This document shows positions 52,847 to 62,069 of a stretch of DNA of 64,000 nt, piece after piece (positions within the stretch are counted from its first letter, which is position 1; each line of letters starts with the position of its first letter). This stretch comes from Mesorhizobium sp. (lineage in GTDB: Bacteria; Pseudomonadota; Alphaproteobacteria; Rhizobiales; Rhizobiaceae), in NCBI GenBank assembly GCA_004020365.1, contig SAQR01000007.1, positions 100,589 through 164,588 of the forward strand, in the 5' to 3' direction. The notes under the pieces were generated by a model, which saw only the letters and a program-made list of their open reading frames with translations, had not been told where the DNA came from and did not search any database. The position numbers and the translations under genes were made by a program.

Positions 52847-54201
52847 CAAGTCCCGCCAGCAAGCTCGAGAGCCGCCTCGCATCGATCGTTCCGAACCTGC
52901 GTTCCGGCCTGCGTGACGACGCCAGCCGACCCAGGAAAGGGCGTGTGCGGCGGGTCACCGGCACGGTCATTCACGCGACGGTGGAGGAGGTTCGGATCGG
53001 CGAGATCTGCGAACTCCTCGATCCCAGGACCGGCACGGCGACCAGGGCGGAAGTCGTTGGGCTCATGGACGAGATGGCAATCCTTGTTCCGCTTGGCGAT
53101 CTCACCGGCCTTTCAAGCCTCACGGAGGTCATTGCGACCGGAAAAACCCAAACAGTGCCCGTCGGGCCCGGCCTGCTTGGTCGGGTGATCAGCGCGTTCG
53201 GCGAGCCATTGGATGGCAAGCCGCTTGCGCCGGATGGCATTGCCGGCAGCTATCCAGTCAACGCCTATCCGCCGTCGCCGCTGGAGCGCAGCTTGATTTC
53301 CGAGCCCATCCAGCTCGGAATCCGCGCCCTCGATGGGCTTCTCACCTGCGCGCGTGGGCAGCGCGTCGGTATCTTCGGCGAGCCTGGCGTCGGCAAGTCG
53401 ATCCTGCTTTCGGATATCGTCAGCGGCACCGACGCAGATGTTGCCGTGGTTGCGCTTGTCGGCGAACGCGGACGTGAAGTGCGCGAATTCATCGAGCATC
53501 AGCTCGGCCCGGAAGGGCTGGCGCGGGCAATCATCGTCGTCGCGACGTCCGACCGGCCGGCGATCGAGCGCGTCAAGGCCGCTTATGTGGCGACCAGCAT
53601 TGCCGAATATTTTCGCGACCAGGGCAAGCATGTGCTGCTGGCAATGGACAACATCACGCGGTTTGCCCGTGCGCAGCGCGAGATTGGCCTTGCTTCAGGC
53701 GAGCCGCCGACGCGTCGCGGTTTTCCGTCTTCGCTTTTTGCAGTTCTGCCACGGTTGCTCGAGCGCTCAGGGCCTGGCCGCGTCGGCTCCATTACAAGCC
53801 TTTACAGCGTTCTTCTGGAGGGCGATGGCACGCTGGATCCGGTTGCCGAAGAAATCCAGGCGCTTCTCGACGGCCACGTCTTTCTGTCGAACGAGCTTGC
53901 GCAGCGCAATCATTTCCCGGCCATCGACGTGCTGCGCAGCCGTAGTCGCCTCATGGACACGGTGGTGGCGGCTGAGCATCGGTCAGACGCCGGCCGCCTG
54001 CGGGAGCTGCTCGCCCGCTACGCCGACGTCGAATTGCTGCTGCGCGTCGGCGAATACGAAAAGGGCAGCGATGCGGTGGCGGACGAGGCGGTGGCGAAAA
54101 TCGACGCCATCAACGCCTTCCTGCGACAGCCGTCCGCCACCCACGAGACAATCGAGCAGACACGCGAACGCATGCGGGGAATCGTCAATGAAAGATCGTG
54201 A
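52843..54201 (+). CDS. sctN: SctN, type III secretion ATPase
   Basis: 452 residues, F1-beta-like. Walker [16 protein letters not shown] near 180, [15 protein letters not shown] near 207, Walker [21 protein letters not shown] near 268, [20 protein letters not shown] near 285 and [20 protein letters not shown] near 325. It unfolds substrates and frees chaperones at the export gate. Full length, no missing catalytic residue seen. Overlaps sctL and sctO. Confidence 0.97.
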   Translation: MTSPASKLESRLASIVPNLRSGLRDDASRPRKGRVRRVTGTVIHATVEEVRIGEICELLDPRTGTATRAEVVGLMDEMAILVPLGDLTGLSSLTEVIATGKTQTVPVGPGLLGRVISAFGEPLDGKPLAPDGIAGSYPVNAYPPSPLERSLISEPIQLGIRALDGLLTCARGQRVGIFGEPGVGKSILLSDIVSGTDADVAVVALVGERGREVREFIEHQLGPEGLARAIIVVATSDRPAIERVKAAYVATSIAEYFRDQGKHVLLAMDNITRFARAQREIGLASGEPPTRRGFPSSLFAVLPRLLERSGPGRVGSITSLYSVLLEGDGTLDPVAEEIQALLDGHVFLSNELAQRNHFPAIDVLRSRSRLMDTVVAAEHRSDAGRLRELLARYADVELLLRVGEYEKGSDAVADEAVAKIDAINAFLRQPSATHETIEQTRERMRGIVNERS

Positions 54202-54676
54202 CATGATCGCACGATTGCGCGACCTCAGGCGCCACGGTGAACAGCGCGCAAACGAAGCGGTGATAAGGCGATACGCCGCTGCGCAGCGGGCCGCCGGAGC
54301 GGTTCAGGAGGCGGCCGCCGCGGTCAGCGAACACCTGCAGCACACAGCCGACGCCGAGGATGCCGCATTCGCTTCGCTTGTTGGACAGCCGGTGAAGGCC
54401 GCCAGCCTTTACCGGCTTCAGGGACAGTTCGAGACCGCCGCCAGGCAAACCGAGCAGCTGCGGGAAAACCAAAAGATGGCCGGCGTCACCGAGCAGCGAA
54501 GCAAAGCCGAGTTATCGGCCGCCCGCAGCGATCATCGCGCCAGCATGAAGGCGGTGACGAAGCTGGACGGACTGTTGCAGCATCTGACCAAACGCACTGC
54601 GCGTCGCAACGTGGCGCTTGCCGAGCTTTCCGAGGAAGACGAGCGCGGCCCTCCGCGCCTGCCCACAGAACGATAA
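54188..54676 (+). CDS. sctO: SctO, ATPase stalk protein
   Basis: 162 residues from the ATG at 54188 inside the end of sctN (an ATG at 54203 is an alternative). Nearly wholly coiled coil, e.g. [40 protein letters not shown] and [20 protein letters not shown]. This matches the FliJ/YscO/RhcO stalk that couples SctN to SctV. The family is defined by shape and operon position more than by sequence. Confidence 0.85.
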   Translation: MKDRDMIARLRDLRRHGEQRANEAVIRRYAAAQRAAGAVQEAAAAVSEHLQHTADAEDAAFASLVGQPVKAASLYRLQGQFETAARQTEQLRENQKMAGVTEQRSKAELSAARSDHRASMKAVTKLDGLLQHLTKRTARRNVALAELSEEDERGPPRLPTER

Positions 54677-54707
54677 CCCAATCCGTCATCGTAAATATGG
54701 AAGTGTG

Positions 54708-55796
54708 ATGCCTCAGGCCTTGGCGTCGGCAAAAAAGAGAGCGCGCGCAGAACCGGTCAGACGCACGCGCGTTGGCGAGCCGCTGATATTGGAATCTGTT
54801 GCGGCTGCGGAAGTCGAGGCATTGAACGCCTTCTACCGCCGCCGTGCTCCCGCGCAGATCACGATTGCCGGAAAAACTATGGCGCTCGCTGCCGTCTGGC
54901 CGGCGCCGAACCCTGTGGACCAGCCATTGTGCACGATTGCGTTCACTCTCGGAGACGCGGCGGGCAAATTGCGCCTGCCGTTTTCTGTTGTCGAACTGGC
55001 TCTTGCCAGGGCTGACGAGCTAATCGACGTGAAACGACTGGCACCCGCTCACGCCGCACTGCTGCTGGAGTCCGAATTCGAAAAAGATCTCGAATGGATC
55101 GAGAGCAAGCTCGGCGAGACGGTCACTATTACGTCCGTCGAACAAGAAGACAGCGTTGTGGACCAAGCCACGCTGGCTTTCGTCGTGACCAGCAAGGACG
55201 AAACCATAGGTTGCGCCTTGCACACCGATAGCGTCGGTCTGGCCGTGCGGGTCGGGCGCTTTCTCGACCAGATCGGCAAAGCGAGGCCCCCGCTCCCTGC
55301 CGAATTCCCGTTACCCGTCTGCCTCTGGCGTCACGCGCTTACAATCAGTCACGGTGATCTTCAAAGTCTGCAACCTGGCGATGTTGTGCTCTTCGATGAC
55401 GAAGAGGAAGAGGCGGCATTGGTCATTGCCGAGCGGCTTTATGCCCCGGCCGTGCTGACTGCCAGCGGGCCGCAACTGCTTGCTGCGCCGACTGCAATCG
55501 CTGGATCGAAATGGGAGTGGACCATGAATCAAAACCCGCCGCCGCACGCCGATCAGGCATTGGAAGAGGCAACTCTGGACGAGTTGCCGGTTGCGCTTGC
55601 CTTCGAACTCGGCCGCACGGCAATGCCGCTCGGCGAGGTAAGGCAGCTGGCGCCCGGCGCCATCGTTCCGCTCGCCAATGTGACCAAGGAGACAGTCGAC
55701 ATCATCGCCAATGGCAAACGCGTCGGCCGTGGCGAGATCGTGCGGATTGGGGAGAGCTTGGGCGTGCGGATCGCCCGCATGTTCGACAATGCTTGA
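54708..55796 (+). CDS. sctQ: SctQ, cytosolic ring (SpoA) protein
   Basis: 362 residues from the ATG at 54708. The N-terminal and middle parts are variable; the last 80 residues form a SpoA/FliN domain with LDELPVALAFELGRTAMPLG, GAIVPLANVTKETVDIIANG and GRGEIVRIGESLGVRIARMF. SctQ builds the pods of the sorting platform. An in-frame ATG at 55524 has its own GGAGTGG and would give a free 90-residue C-terminal form, as known for YscQ and SpaO. The stop overlaps the sctR start. Confidence 0.93.
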   Translation: MPQALASAKKRARAEPVRRTRVGEPLILESVAAAEVEALNAFYRRRAPAQITIAGKTMALAAVWPAPNPVDQPLCTIAFTLGDAAGKLRLPFSVVELALARADELIDVKRLAPAHAALLLESEFEKDLEWIESKLGETVTITSVEQEDSVVDQATLAFVVTSKDETIGCALHTDSVGLAVRVGRFLDQIGKARPPLPAEFPLPVCLWRHALTISHGDLQSLQPGDVVLFDDEEEEAALVIAERLYAPAVLTASGPQLLAAPTAIAGSKWEWTMNQNPPPHADQALEEATLDELPVALAFELGRTAMPLGEVRQLAPGAIVPLANVTKETVDIIANGKRVGRGEIVRIGESLGVRIARMFDNA

Positions 55797-56442
55797 CAAT
55801 TCGCCCAACCTGCTTGGGATCCTGATTGCCGTCGGCTTCGTCGGTCTGCTGCCGCTGGCAGTCGTCACCATGACCGGATTCCTAAAAATCTCGGTGGTGC
55901 TGTTCCTCATCCGCAATGCGCTCGGCGTCCAGCAGATGCCGCCCAATCTGGTGCTCTACGGCATAGCGCTGGTGCTCACCGTCTATGTCACGACGCCGTT
56001 GCTGAGCGAGATGTCGGGACGGCTTCAGGAAGGGCAGGTTCAGTTCCAGTCGACCGACGACCTCGCCAGGGCGGCGCAACTGGTCAGGGAACCCTTGCAG
56101 CAGCACCTCATCAAATTCACGCAACCGGAAGAGCGGCAGTTCTTTCTCGACGGAACGAACCGCCTGTGGCCGGAACAGGCACGACAAAATCTGAAGGACG
56201 ACGATCTTTCGATACTCATTCCTGCCTTTGTCGCGTCCGAGCTTACGCGGGCGTTTGAAATCGGCTTTCTGCTTTATCTTCCCTTCCTCATCATCGACAT
56301 CGTCGTTGCCAACATCCTGATGACGCTCGGCATGATCATGGTCTCGCCGGTTCTCATTTCGGTCCCGCTGAAACTGTTCCTTTTCGTCGCCATAGATGGC
56401 TGGTCGCGGCTGATGCACGGCCTGATCCTGAGTTACGTCTGA
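55789..56442 (+). CDS. sctR: SctR, export apparatus core
   Basis: 217 residues from the ATG at 55789, overlapping the sctQ stop. Membrane segments NLLGILIAVGFVGLLPLAVV and VVLFLIRNALGVQQMPPNLV, then ILIPAFVASELTRAFEIGFL and LIIDIVVANILMTLGMIMVS, all strongly conserved in FliP/SctR. Five copies with SctS and SctT form the export gate. Confidence 0.97.
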   Translation: MLDNSPNLLGILIAVGFVGLLPLAVVTMTGFLKISVVLFLIRNALGVQQMPPNLVLYGIALVLTVYVTTPLLSEMSGRLQEGQVQFQSTDDLARAAQLVREPLQQHLIKFTQPEERQFFLDGTNRLWPEQARQNLKDDDLSILIPAFVASELTRAFEIGFLLYLPFLIIDIVVANILMTLGMIMVSPVLISVPLKLFLFVAIDGWSRLMHGLILSYV

Positions 56443-56460
56443 CGCCGCCGGGAGATTTGC

Positions 56461-56730
56461 ATGAGCCAAGACTTCATCCTGGCGAAAGTCCAGGGCGCGC
56501 TGCTGACGGTGCTGTTCGCGTCAGGCCCGGCGATCGTCGCGGCGCTGGCCGTCGGCATCCTGGTCGGGCTGGCCCAGGCGCTGACGCAAATTCAGGACCA
56601 GTCGCTGCCGCAGACGATCAAGCTTGTCGTGATCCTGCTGGTCGTCATCGTCTTCGGTCCGCTGCTTGGCCAGCAGATCGCCGAGCAAGCCTCGACGGCG
56701 CTGGACGAATTCCCCGTCGTCACGCGTTGA
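56461..56730 (+). CDS. sctS: SctS, export apparatus core
   Basis: 89 residues with two membrane hairpin helices, VLFASGPAIVAALAVGILVG and TIKLVVILLVVIVFGPLLGQ, and the conserved QALTQIQDQSLPQTIK loop of FliQ/SctS. Length is typical. Eighteen bases after sctR with GGGAGA upstream. Confidence 0.96.
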   Translation: MSQDFILAKVQGALLTVLFASGPAIVAALAVGILVGLAQALTQIQDQSLPQTIKLVVILLVVIVFGPLLGQQIAEQASTALDEFPVVTR

Positions 56731-56739
56731 GGCGCGCGG

Positions 56740-57555
56740 ATGCCGGTCGAACCCTTCTTCGCGTCGGTCAAGGAGCTTCAGTTGTTTCTTCTGGCGGGAG
56801 CTTTCGCGCTCGCCCGCATGACCGGGTTCATGCTCTTGATGCCGCTCTTTTCGCGTGTGCCGCTGTCGGGCCTGCTGCGCAACGGCGTTGCCCTGGCGCT
56901 GGCGGTTCCGATCTTTCCGATGGTCGTCGACAGACTGACCAACACCGACATCGCGACGACGATGATCGTCGCCTACATGCTCAAGGAGGTGGTCGTCGGG
57001 GTAACGCTCGGGCTGGCGATGGGCATTCCGTTCTGGGCGGCCGAGGCCGCCGGCGATATCCTGGACCTGCAGCGCGGCTCGACGATGGGGACGCTGATCG
57101 ATCCGATGATGACCCATGAGACGAGCGCCACCGGCACCTTGCTCGCCGTCATCATGGTCACGGTCTACCTGGCTGCCGGCGGCCTCGAGCTTTCCCTGAC
57201 CAGCCTCTACGACAGCTATGGCCTGTGGCCGATCGACCAACTTCTGCCGGTGTTCAGCAAGGATGCAGCTGCAATCTTCCTCGATCTGCTGAACCGCATT
57301 CTGCTAATGGCGTTGACCCTGGTTTTCCCGCTCATCATCAGCATGCTGTTGTCCGACCTTGTGCTGGCCTTTTTGGCGCGCGCCTCGCCGCACCTCAATG
57401 TTTTTGCGCTTTCGCTGATCGTGAAGACGCTGGTGTTTAGCCTCGTCTTTGTCCTCTACTCTGCTTTCCTGCTCTTCTACATGGAGCGCGACCTTGGCTT
57501 TCTGCACGAGGCAGGCCGACAGATAGAAGCGATCGGTTGCCTTAGCTGTCAATGA
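56740..57555 (+). CDS. sctT: SctT, export apparatus core
   Basis: 271 residues with about six membrane helices. FliR/SctT signatures include LPLFSRVPLSGLLRNGVALA-like, MLKEVVVGVTLGLAMGIPFW, AAEAAGDILDLQRGSTMGTL and LVFPLIISMLLSDLVLAFLA. Start ATG nine bases after the sctS stop. It ends the plus-strand type III operon; sctU, which often follows, is instead at 28108-29148. Confidence 0.96.
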   Translation: MPVEPFFASVKELQLFLLAGAFALARMTGFMLLMPLFSRVPLSGLLRNGVALALAVPIFPMVVDRLTNTDIATTMIVAYMLKEVVVGVTLGLAMGIPFWAAEAAGDILDLQRGSTMGTLIDPMMTHETSATGTLLAVIMVTVYLAAGGLELSLTSLYDSYGLWPIDQLLPVFSKDAAAIFLDLLNRILLMALTLVFPLIISMLLSDLVLAFLARASPHLNVFALSLIVKTLVFSLVFVLYSAFLLFYMERDLGFLHEAGRQIEAIGCLSCQ

Positions 57556-57736
57556 CAGCAGGAAGATTTGGGACAACAGCAAGATTTGCGCAAGCGTCGG
57601 TCGCAAGATGAAGCAATCGTTGGCCGGCCAATAAATACAATTTATCGTTGAGGAAAGATTCTGACGATTTGACAAGCAGCCGAGCCGCCAACGATCTTAC
57701 GCCCTCCCGACTTGTCCTGAAACGCGCTCGGAATCC

Positions 57737-58558
57737 ATGGCTCGCCTGACCACTTCACCGATCTTCGAGGACCTGCGACTGGTCGATGCGGACAGGCTGC
57801 GCAGGCTTGTCAGAATGGGCGCCTATGAGGGGCATACAGGGGGGCTGGCGCACGGCAAGCTCCAGGCCAATGTTGTGATTGTGCCCCGCAGCTTTGCCAG
57901 TGATTTCCACCAGTTCTGCATCCGCAATCCGAAATCCTGTCCATTGGTCGGCGTCAATATCGCCGGCAGCCCATTGATCCCGGCGTTGGGCGATATCGAC
58001 ATCCGCACCGATGCCCCCCAGTACAACATCTATCATTTCGGCGAGCTGACCCGTCGCAGGACGGACATCATCGACCTGTGGCAGGATGATTTTGCCGCTT
58101 TCGCGCTCGGCAGTTCGCTGACCGTCGAAGCTGCACTTGCCGAAAAGAAACTGAGCCGCATCGGCTGCGGCAACGCCTCACCCAAGTTCAAAACCAGGGT
58201 CAAGACGTGTCGCGTCGGACCGTTTGGTGGCGAAATGGTCGTCTCGATGCGTCCGATAAGCCGTTGCGATGTCGACAGGGTTCGCGCCGTCACCGCACGC
58301 TTCCCGCATGCCCACGGCTCTCCCATCCATGTCGGAGATCCCACGGTCATCGGAATAGCCGACTTGATGGCTCCCGACTGGGGCGATGCGGTGAAAATCA
58401 TGGACGGGGAGGTCCCGGTATTCTGGGCCAGCAGCATAACCGCGCAGGATGCACTTGCTCGTGCCGAACTGGCGACCTCGATCACGGTATCGCCGGGGCA
58501 CATGCTGATCACCGATGTGGATGCACGAGCCGATGCGGGCGCTTTCAAGGTCTACTAG
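57737..58558 (+). CDS. YcsI/DUF1445-family putative hydro-lyase
   Basis: 273 residues. The family pattern R-x-x-x-R-x-G-x-x-x-G-x-T-x-G is seen as RLVRMGAYEGHTGGLAHGKL, followed by QANVVIVPRSFASDFHQFCI, RNPKSCPLVGVNIAGSP and DIDIRTDAPQYNIYHFGELT. Members are annotated as putative hydro-lyases, and a related domain is part of D-glutamate cyclase; the actual substrate here is unknown. Soluble, cytosolic. Monocistronic and not evidently tied to the type III genes that end 181 bp upstream. Confidence 0.88.
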   Translation: MARLTTSPIFEDLRLVDADRLRRLVRMGAYEGHTGGLAHGKLQANVVIVPRSFASDFHQFCIRNPKSCPLVGVNIAGSPLIPALGDIDIRTDAPQYNIYHFGELTRRRTDIIDLWQDDFAAFALGSSLTVEAALAEKKLSRIGCGNASPKFKTRVKTCRVGPFGGEMVVSMRPISRCDVDRVRAVTARFPHAHGSPIHVGDPTVIGIADLMAPDWGDAVKIMDGEVPVFWASSITAQDALARAELATSITVSPGHMLITDVDARADAGAFKVY

Positions 58559-58832
58559 CAGTTCTTCATCACCGGTCAGCGGTAATGCTATTCGAGATGC
58601 GAAATGCGGTGAGGGTCGGTCTCGATCTGCCTCACCACATCTTCGATCATGTTGCAGTGGCCCAACCTTATGCACTCGAGGCAGTGAAGCTCCCCGGCAA
58701 GTGCTCCCACTACGTGATAACCATTTGGTAACCTTCCGAACTGGAAAGTGAAAAAGTACTGGCTCCTTTTACCCTCGATAGCTGTTAGGCTGACATGCTG
58801 ACATCGGGACAAAACAAGGAGAAAACACTGGG

Positions 58833-60224
58833 ATGGCCACTGTATTGAACGCCAACGGCGTTCCACTTCCCTACAGCGGGTCCTCCGCAAGGTGGTACTC
58901 GGCGACGAATTCCGGCCCGACACTTTATGGCAGCACATACAACGACTCGATGTATGGCGACGCTGCCGTCACCGTCACAATGCGTGGCGGCAAGGGCGAC
59001 GACATCTATTATCTGTATGCCGCGAAGAACAAGGCGGTCGAGCTGTCCGGCGAAGGGGTGGACACCATCTCGACCTGGATGAGCTACAAGCTCCCAGCCA
59101 ATTTCGAGAACCTGACGGTCACCGGCGACAAACGCTATGCTTTCGGCAACGAGCTGAACAACATCGTTAGCGGCGGCTCCGGCCAACAGACGCTCGACGG
59201 CTTGCAGGGCGATGACGTGCTCAAGGGCGGATCAGGGGCGGACATTTTCGTCGTCAACCCCGGCAACGGCAGTGATCTGATCCTGGACCTTGGCGCGACG
59301 GATACCGTTCGCGTCGGAAGCTACGGCTTCACCTCCTTCGAGGAGGTGCGCGCCAACATGGTCCAGTCGGGAGCCAACGTCCGGCTAAATCTGTCCGACG
59401 ACGAGTTTCTCGTCTTCGCCAACAAGACCATCGGCGATTTCACCGCAAGCCAGTTCAAGCTGGCCGTGGACAGGTCGGGTCTGGAACTGACCTTTTCGGA
59501 CGAATTCGACACGCTGGACCTGTGGAACGGTTCGAGCGGCACCTGGGATTCGAACTACTGGTGGGGGGCCGAGAACGGCAGCACGCTCACCAGCAACAAC
59601 GATCTTCAATGGTACATCGATACCGACTACGCCCCGACCCGCTCCGTCAATCCGTTCAGCATCGAGGACGGCGTTCTCACCATTACCGCCGCCCGGGCTC
59701 CTGAGGCGATCCGTCCCTACATAAATAACTACGAATACACGTCAGGGTTGCTGACGACCTACGAATCCTTCGCGCAGACCTACGGCTATTTTGAAATTCG
59801 GGCCGACATGCCCGAAACACAAGGGGCATGGCCGGCCTTCTGGCTTCTCCCGGAGGACGGCTCCTGGCCACCGGAACTGGACGTCATCGAGATGTTCGGT
59901 AAAGATCCAAACAAGCTCATCCTGACTGGCCACTCGAACGCGACGGGAACTCATACAACAGTAGGCACGACGGCCTATGCCGCGGACACCGAAGGGTTCC
60001 ACACATATGGCGTGCTTTGGACAGAAGACGAACTCGTCTGGTATTTCGACGACGTCGAAGTCGCTCGAGCCGCAACGCCTGCCGACATGCATGACCCGAT
60101 GTATATGCTGGTGAATATGGGGATTGGTGGCCAAGCGGGAGAGCCCGTCGACGAGCTTGCGACGCCTGCGGAAATGCAGATCGACTATATCCATGCCTAT
60201 GCGTTGCAAGATTGGATTATCTAA
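58833..60224 (+). CDS. GH16 endo-beta-glycanase with RTX repeats (ExsH-like)
   Basis: 463 residues, AAGGAG 12 bases upstream of ATG. Residues 30-215 carry RTX-like calcium-binding units (GGKGDDIYYLYAAKNKAVEL, LQGDDVLKGGSGADIFVVNP); residues 225-463 form a GH16 lichenase-like domain with ELDVIEMFG (Glu348 nucleophile, Asp350, Glu353 acid/base). No signal peptide, so type I export is expected, and the exporter genes begin 91 bp downstream. Rhizobial ExsH trims nascent succinoglycan; this protein probably cuts the strain's own acidic exopolysaccharide. Confidence 0.92.
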   Translation: MATVLNANGVPLPYSGSSARWYSATNSGPTLYGSTYNDSMYGDAAVTVTMRGGKGDDIYYLYAAKNKAVELSGEGVDTISTWMSYKLPANFENLTVTGDKRYAFGNELNNIVSGGSGQQTLDGLQGDDVLKGGSGADIFVVNPGNGSDLILDLGATDTVRVGSYGFTSFEEVRANMVQSGANVRLNLSDDEFLVFANKTIGDFTASQFKLAVDRSGLELTFSDEFDTLDLWNGSSGTWDSNYWWGAENGSTLTSNNDLQWYIDTDYAPTRSVNPFSIEDGVLTITAARAPEAIRPYINNYEYTSGLLTTYESFAQTYGYFEIRADMPETQGAWPAFWLLPEDGSWPPELDVIEMFGKDPNKLILTGHSNATGTHTTVGTTAYAADTEGFHTYGVLWTEDELVWYFDDVEVARAATPADMHDPMYMLVNMGIGGQAGEPVDELATPAEMQIDYIHAYALQDWII

Positions 60225-60314
60225 CATTTGACGATAGGCTCGGCACCGATACGTTCGTCATCAGGCCTGATTTCGGGCGCGGCCATTGCCGCCTGAGACC
60301 GAACTGGAACTGAT

Positions 60315-62069
60315 GTGAAGGCGACGACGCAGTCCATTCCACCCGAGCCGCCGCGAACGACACTCGCGGCGGTTCTGGCTTCCTTCCGGCGAGCGTTGGC
60401 CGGAATTGCGTTGATGAGCGGCGTCGTCAATGTCCTGGCGCTGACCGGCTCGTTCTTCATGCTGCAGGTCTATGATCGCGTCATTCCTGGCCGCAGCGTG
60501 CCGACGCTCGTTGGGCTCGCCGTGTTTGCCGGCACGCTTTTCGTCTTTCAGGGCGTTCTCGAACTCATCCGGTCGCGTTTGCTGGTGCGTATCGGAATGG
60601 CACTGGACGCGCGCTTGAGCGGACAGATCTATGCCGCCCTCATGCGTTTGCCGCTGCGCACCAAGCTGGCAGGCGACGGCCTTCAATCGTTGCGCGATCT
60701 TGATCAGGTGCGTTCGTTTATGTCGAGCGCCGGTCCGACCGCGCTTTTCGATCTGCCATGGATGCCGCTCTATCTCGCAATCTGTTTCCTGTTCCATTTC
60801 TGGATTGGGATGACGGCGCTGGCCGGCGTGGTCATTCTCTTCAGCCTGACATTGCTTGCCGAAATTCGCACGAGAGAGCCCGCCAGAAAGGCAAACAGTC
60901 AAGCGGCGGCGCGCAATACACTTGCCGAAGCGACGCGTCGCAATGTCGAGGTTCTGCAGGCCATGGGCTTTGGATCACGTGTCGCCGAGCGCTGGTCAGG
61001 GATCAATGCTGACTATCTCGGCACCAATGCAACAGCGAGCGACCTTGCCGGGACACTCGGAACCATCTCGAAAATCCTGCGCATGATGCTGCAATCGGGT
61101 ATCCTGGCGATCGGCGCGTATCTCGTCATCCATCAGCAAGCGACCGGCGGCATCATGATCGCCAGTTCGATCATGATGAGCAGGGCACTCGCACCAATCG
61201 AACTGGCTATCGCGCACTGGAGGGGTTTCGTCACCGCCCGCCAGGCCTGGGGCCGCTTGGCCCAGCTTTTGGTCCTACTTCCCGAAACTACGACAAGTGT
61301 CTCGCTGCCCGCGCCGAAATCTGCTCTTTCGGTCGAAAGTATCAGTATTACGCCGCCGGCGGAGCGTCGTATGGTCGTGCAAGACGCCAGCTTTGCACTG
61401 GAAAAGGGCGTCGGCCTCGGCATCGTCGGGCCGAGCGCTTCGGGAAAATCATCGCTTGTGCGCGCGATTGCCGGCATATGGCTCCCGGTTCGCGGCACCG
61501 TCAGGCTGGATGGCGCAACGCTCGATCAGTGGTCGCCGGAAGAGCTGGGCAAGCATGTCGGCTATCTGCCGCAGGATGTGCAACTGTTCGACGGCACCAT
61601 TGCCGAGAATATCGCTCGCTTCGAACCGCAAGCACCGTCGGAAAAAATACTGGCGGCTGCGCGCGCGGCCGGTGTTCATGATCTCGTCATCCATCTGCCG
61701 GAAGGCTACGAGACGCGGATCGGCGAGGCCGGGTCGAGCCTTTCGGCTGGCCAGAGGCAGCGGGTCGCACTTGCGCGGGCGCTTTACGGCGACCCGTTTC
61801 TCGTCATCCTCGACGAGCCCAACTCCAACCTCGATGCGGAAGGCGAGGCCGCGTTGACGATTGCGATCCAAGGTGTTCGCGCTCGGGGCGGTATTGCCAT
61901 CGTGGTCGCACATCGGCCGAGCGCGCTGGCCAGCCTGGATCAGGTTCTTGTGATGGCGAACGGCCGGATCCAGGCGTTTGGCCCGAAGAACGAGATCTTG
62001 AACAAGATAACCCGCCCAGCAGGCGTTCCCTTGAAGGTCGTTTCCGGACTTGAAGAGACGGCATCCTGA
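60315..62069 (+). CDS. Type I secretion ABC transporter (PrsD-like)
   Basis: 584 residues from a GTG at 60315. An N-terminal six-helix domain (ALMSGVVNVLALTGSFFMLQ, VYDRVIPGRSVPTLVGLAVF) is fused to an ATPase domain with Walker A GPSASGKSS near 372, signature LSAGQRQRVALARAL near 475 and Walker B LVILDEPNSNLD near 495. This is the PrtD/HasD/PrsD group, which exports RTX proteins with C-terminal signals. Overlaps the next gene by one base. Likely exports the glycanase just upstream and the SGNH-RTX protein at 19580-21730. An outer-membrane TolC is not in the window. Confidence 0.94.
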   Translation: MKATTQSIPPEPPRTTLAAVLASFRRALAGIALMSGVVNVLALTGSFFMLQVYDRVIPGRSVPTLVGLAVFAGTLFVFQGVLELIRSRLLVRIGMALDARLSGQIYAALMRLPLRTKLAGDGLQSLRDLDQVRSFMSSAGPTALFDLPWMPLYLAICFLFHFWIGMTALAGVVILFSLTLLAEIRTREPARKANSQAAARNTLAEATRRNVEVLQAMGFGSRVAERWSGINADYLGTNATASDLAGTLGTISKILRMMLQSGILAIGAYLVIHQQATGGIMIASSIMMSRALAPIELAIAHWRGFVTARQAWGRLAQLLVLLPETTTSVSLPAPKSALSVESISITPPAERRMVVQDASFALEKGVGLGIVGPSASGKSSLVRAIAGIWLPVRGTVRLDGATLDQWSPEELGKHVGYLPQDVQLFDGTIAENIARFEPQAPSEKILAAARAAGVHDLVIHLPEGYETRIGEAGSSLSAGQRQRVALARALYGDPFLVILDEPNSNLDAEGEAALTIAIQGVRARGGIAIVVAHRPSALASLDQVLVMANGRIQAFGPKNEILNKITRPAGVPLKVVSGLEETAS

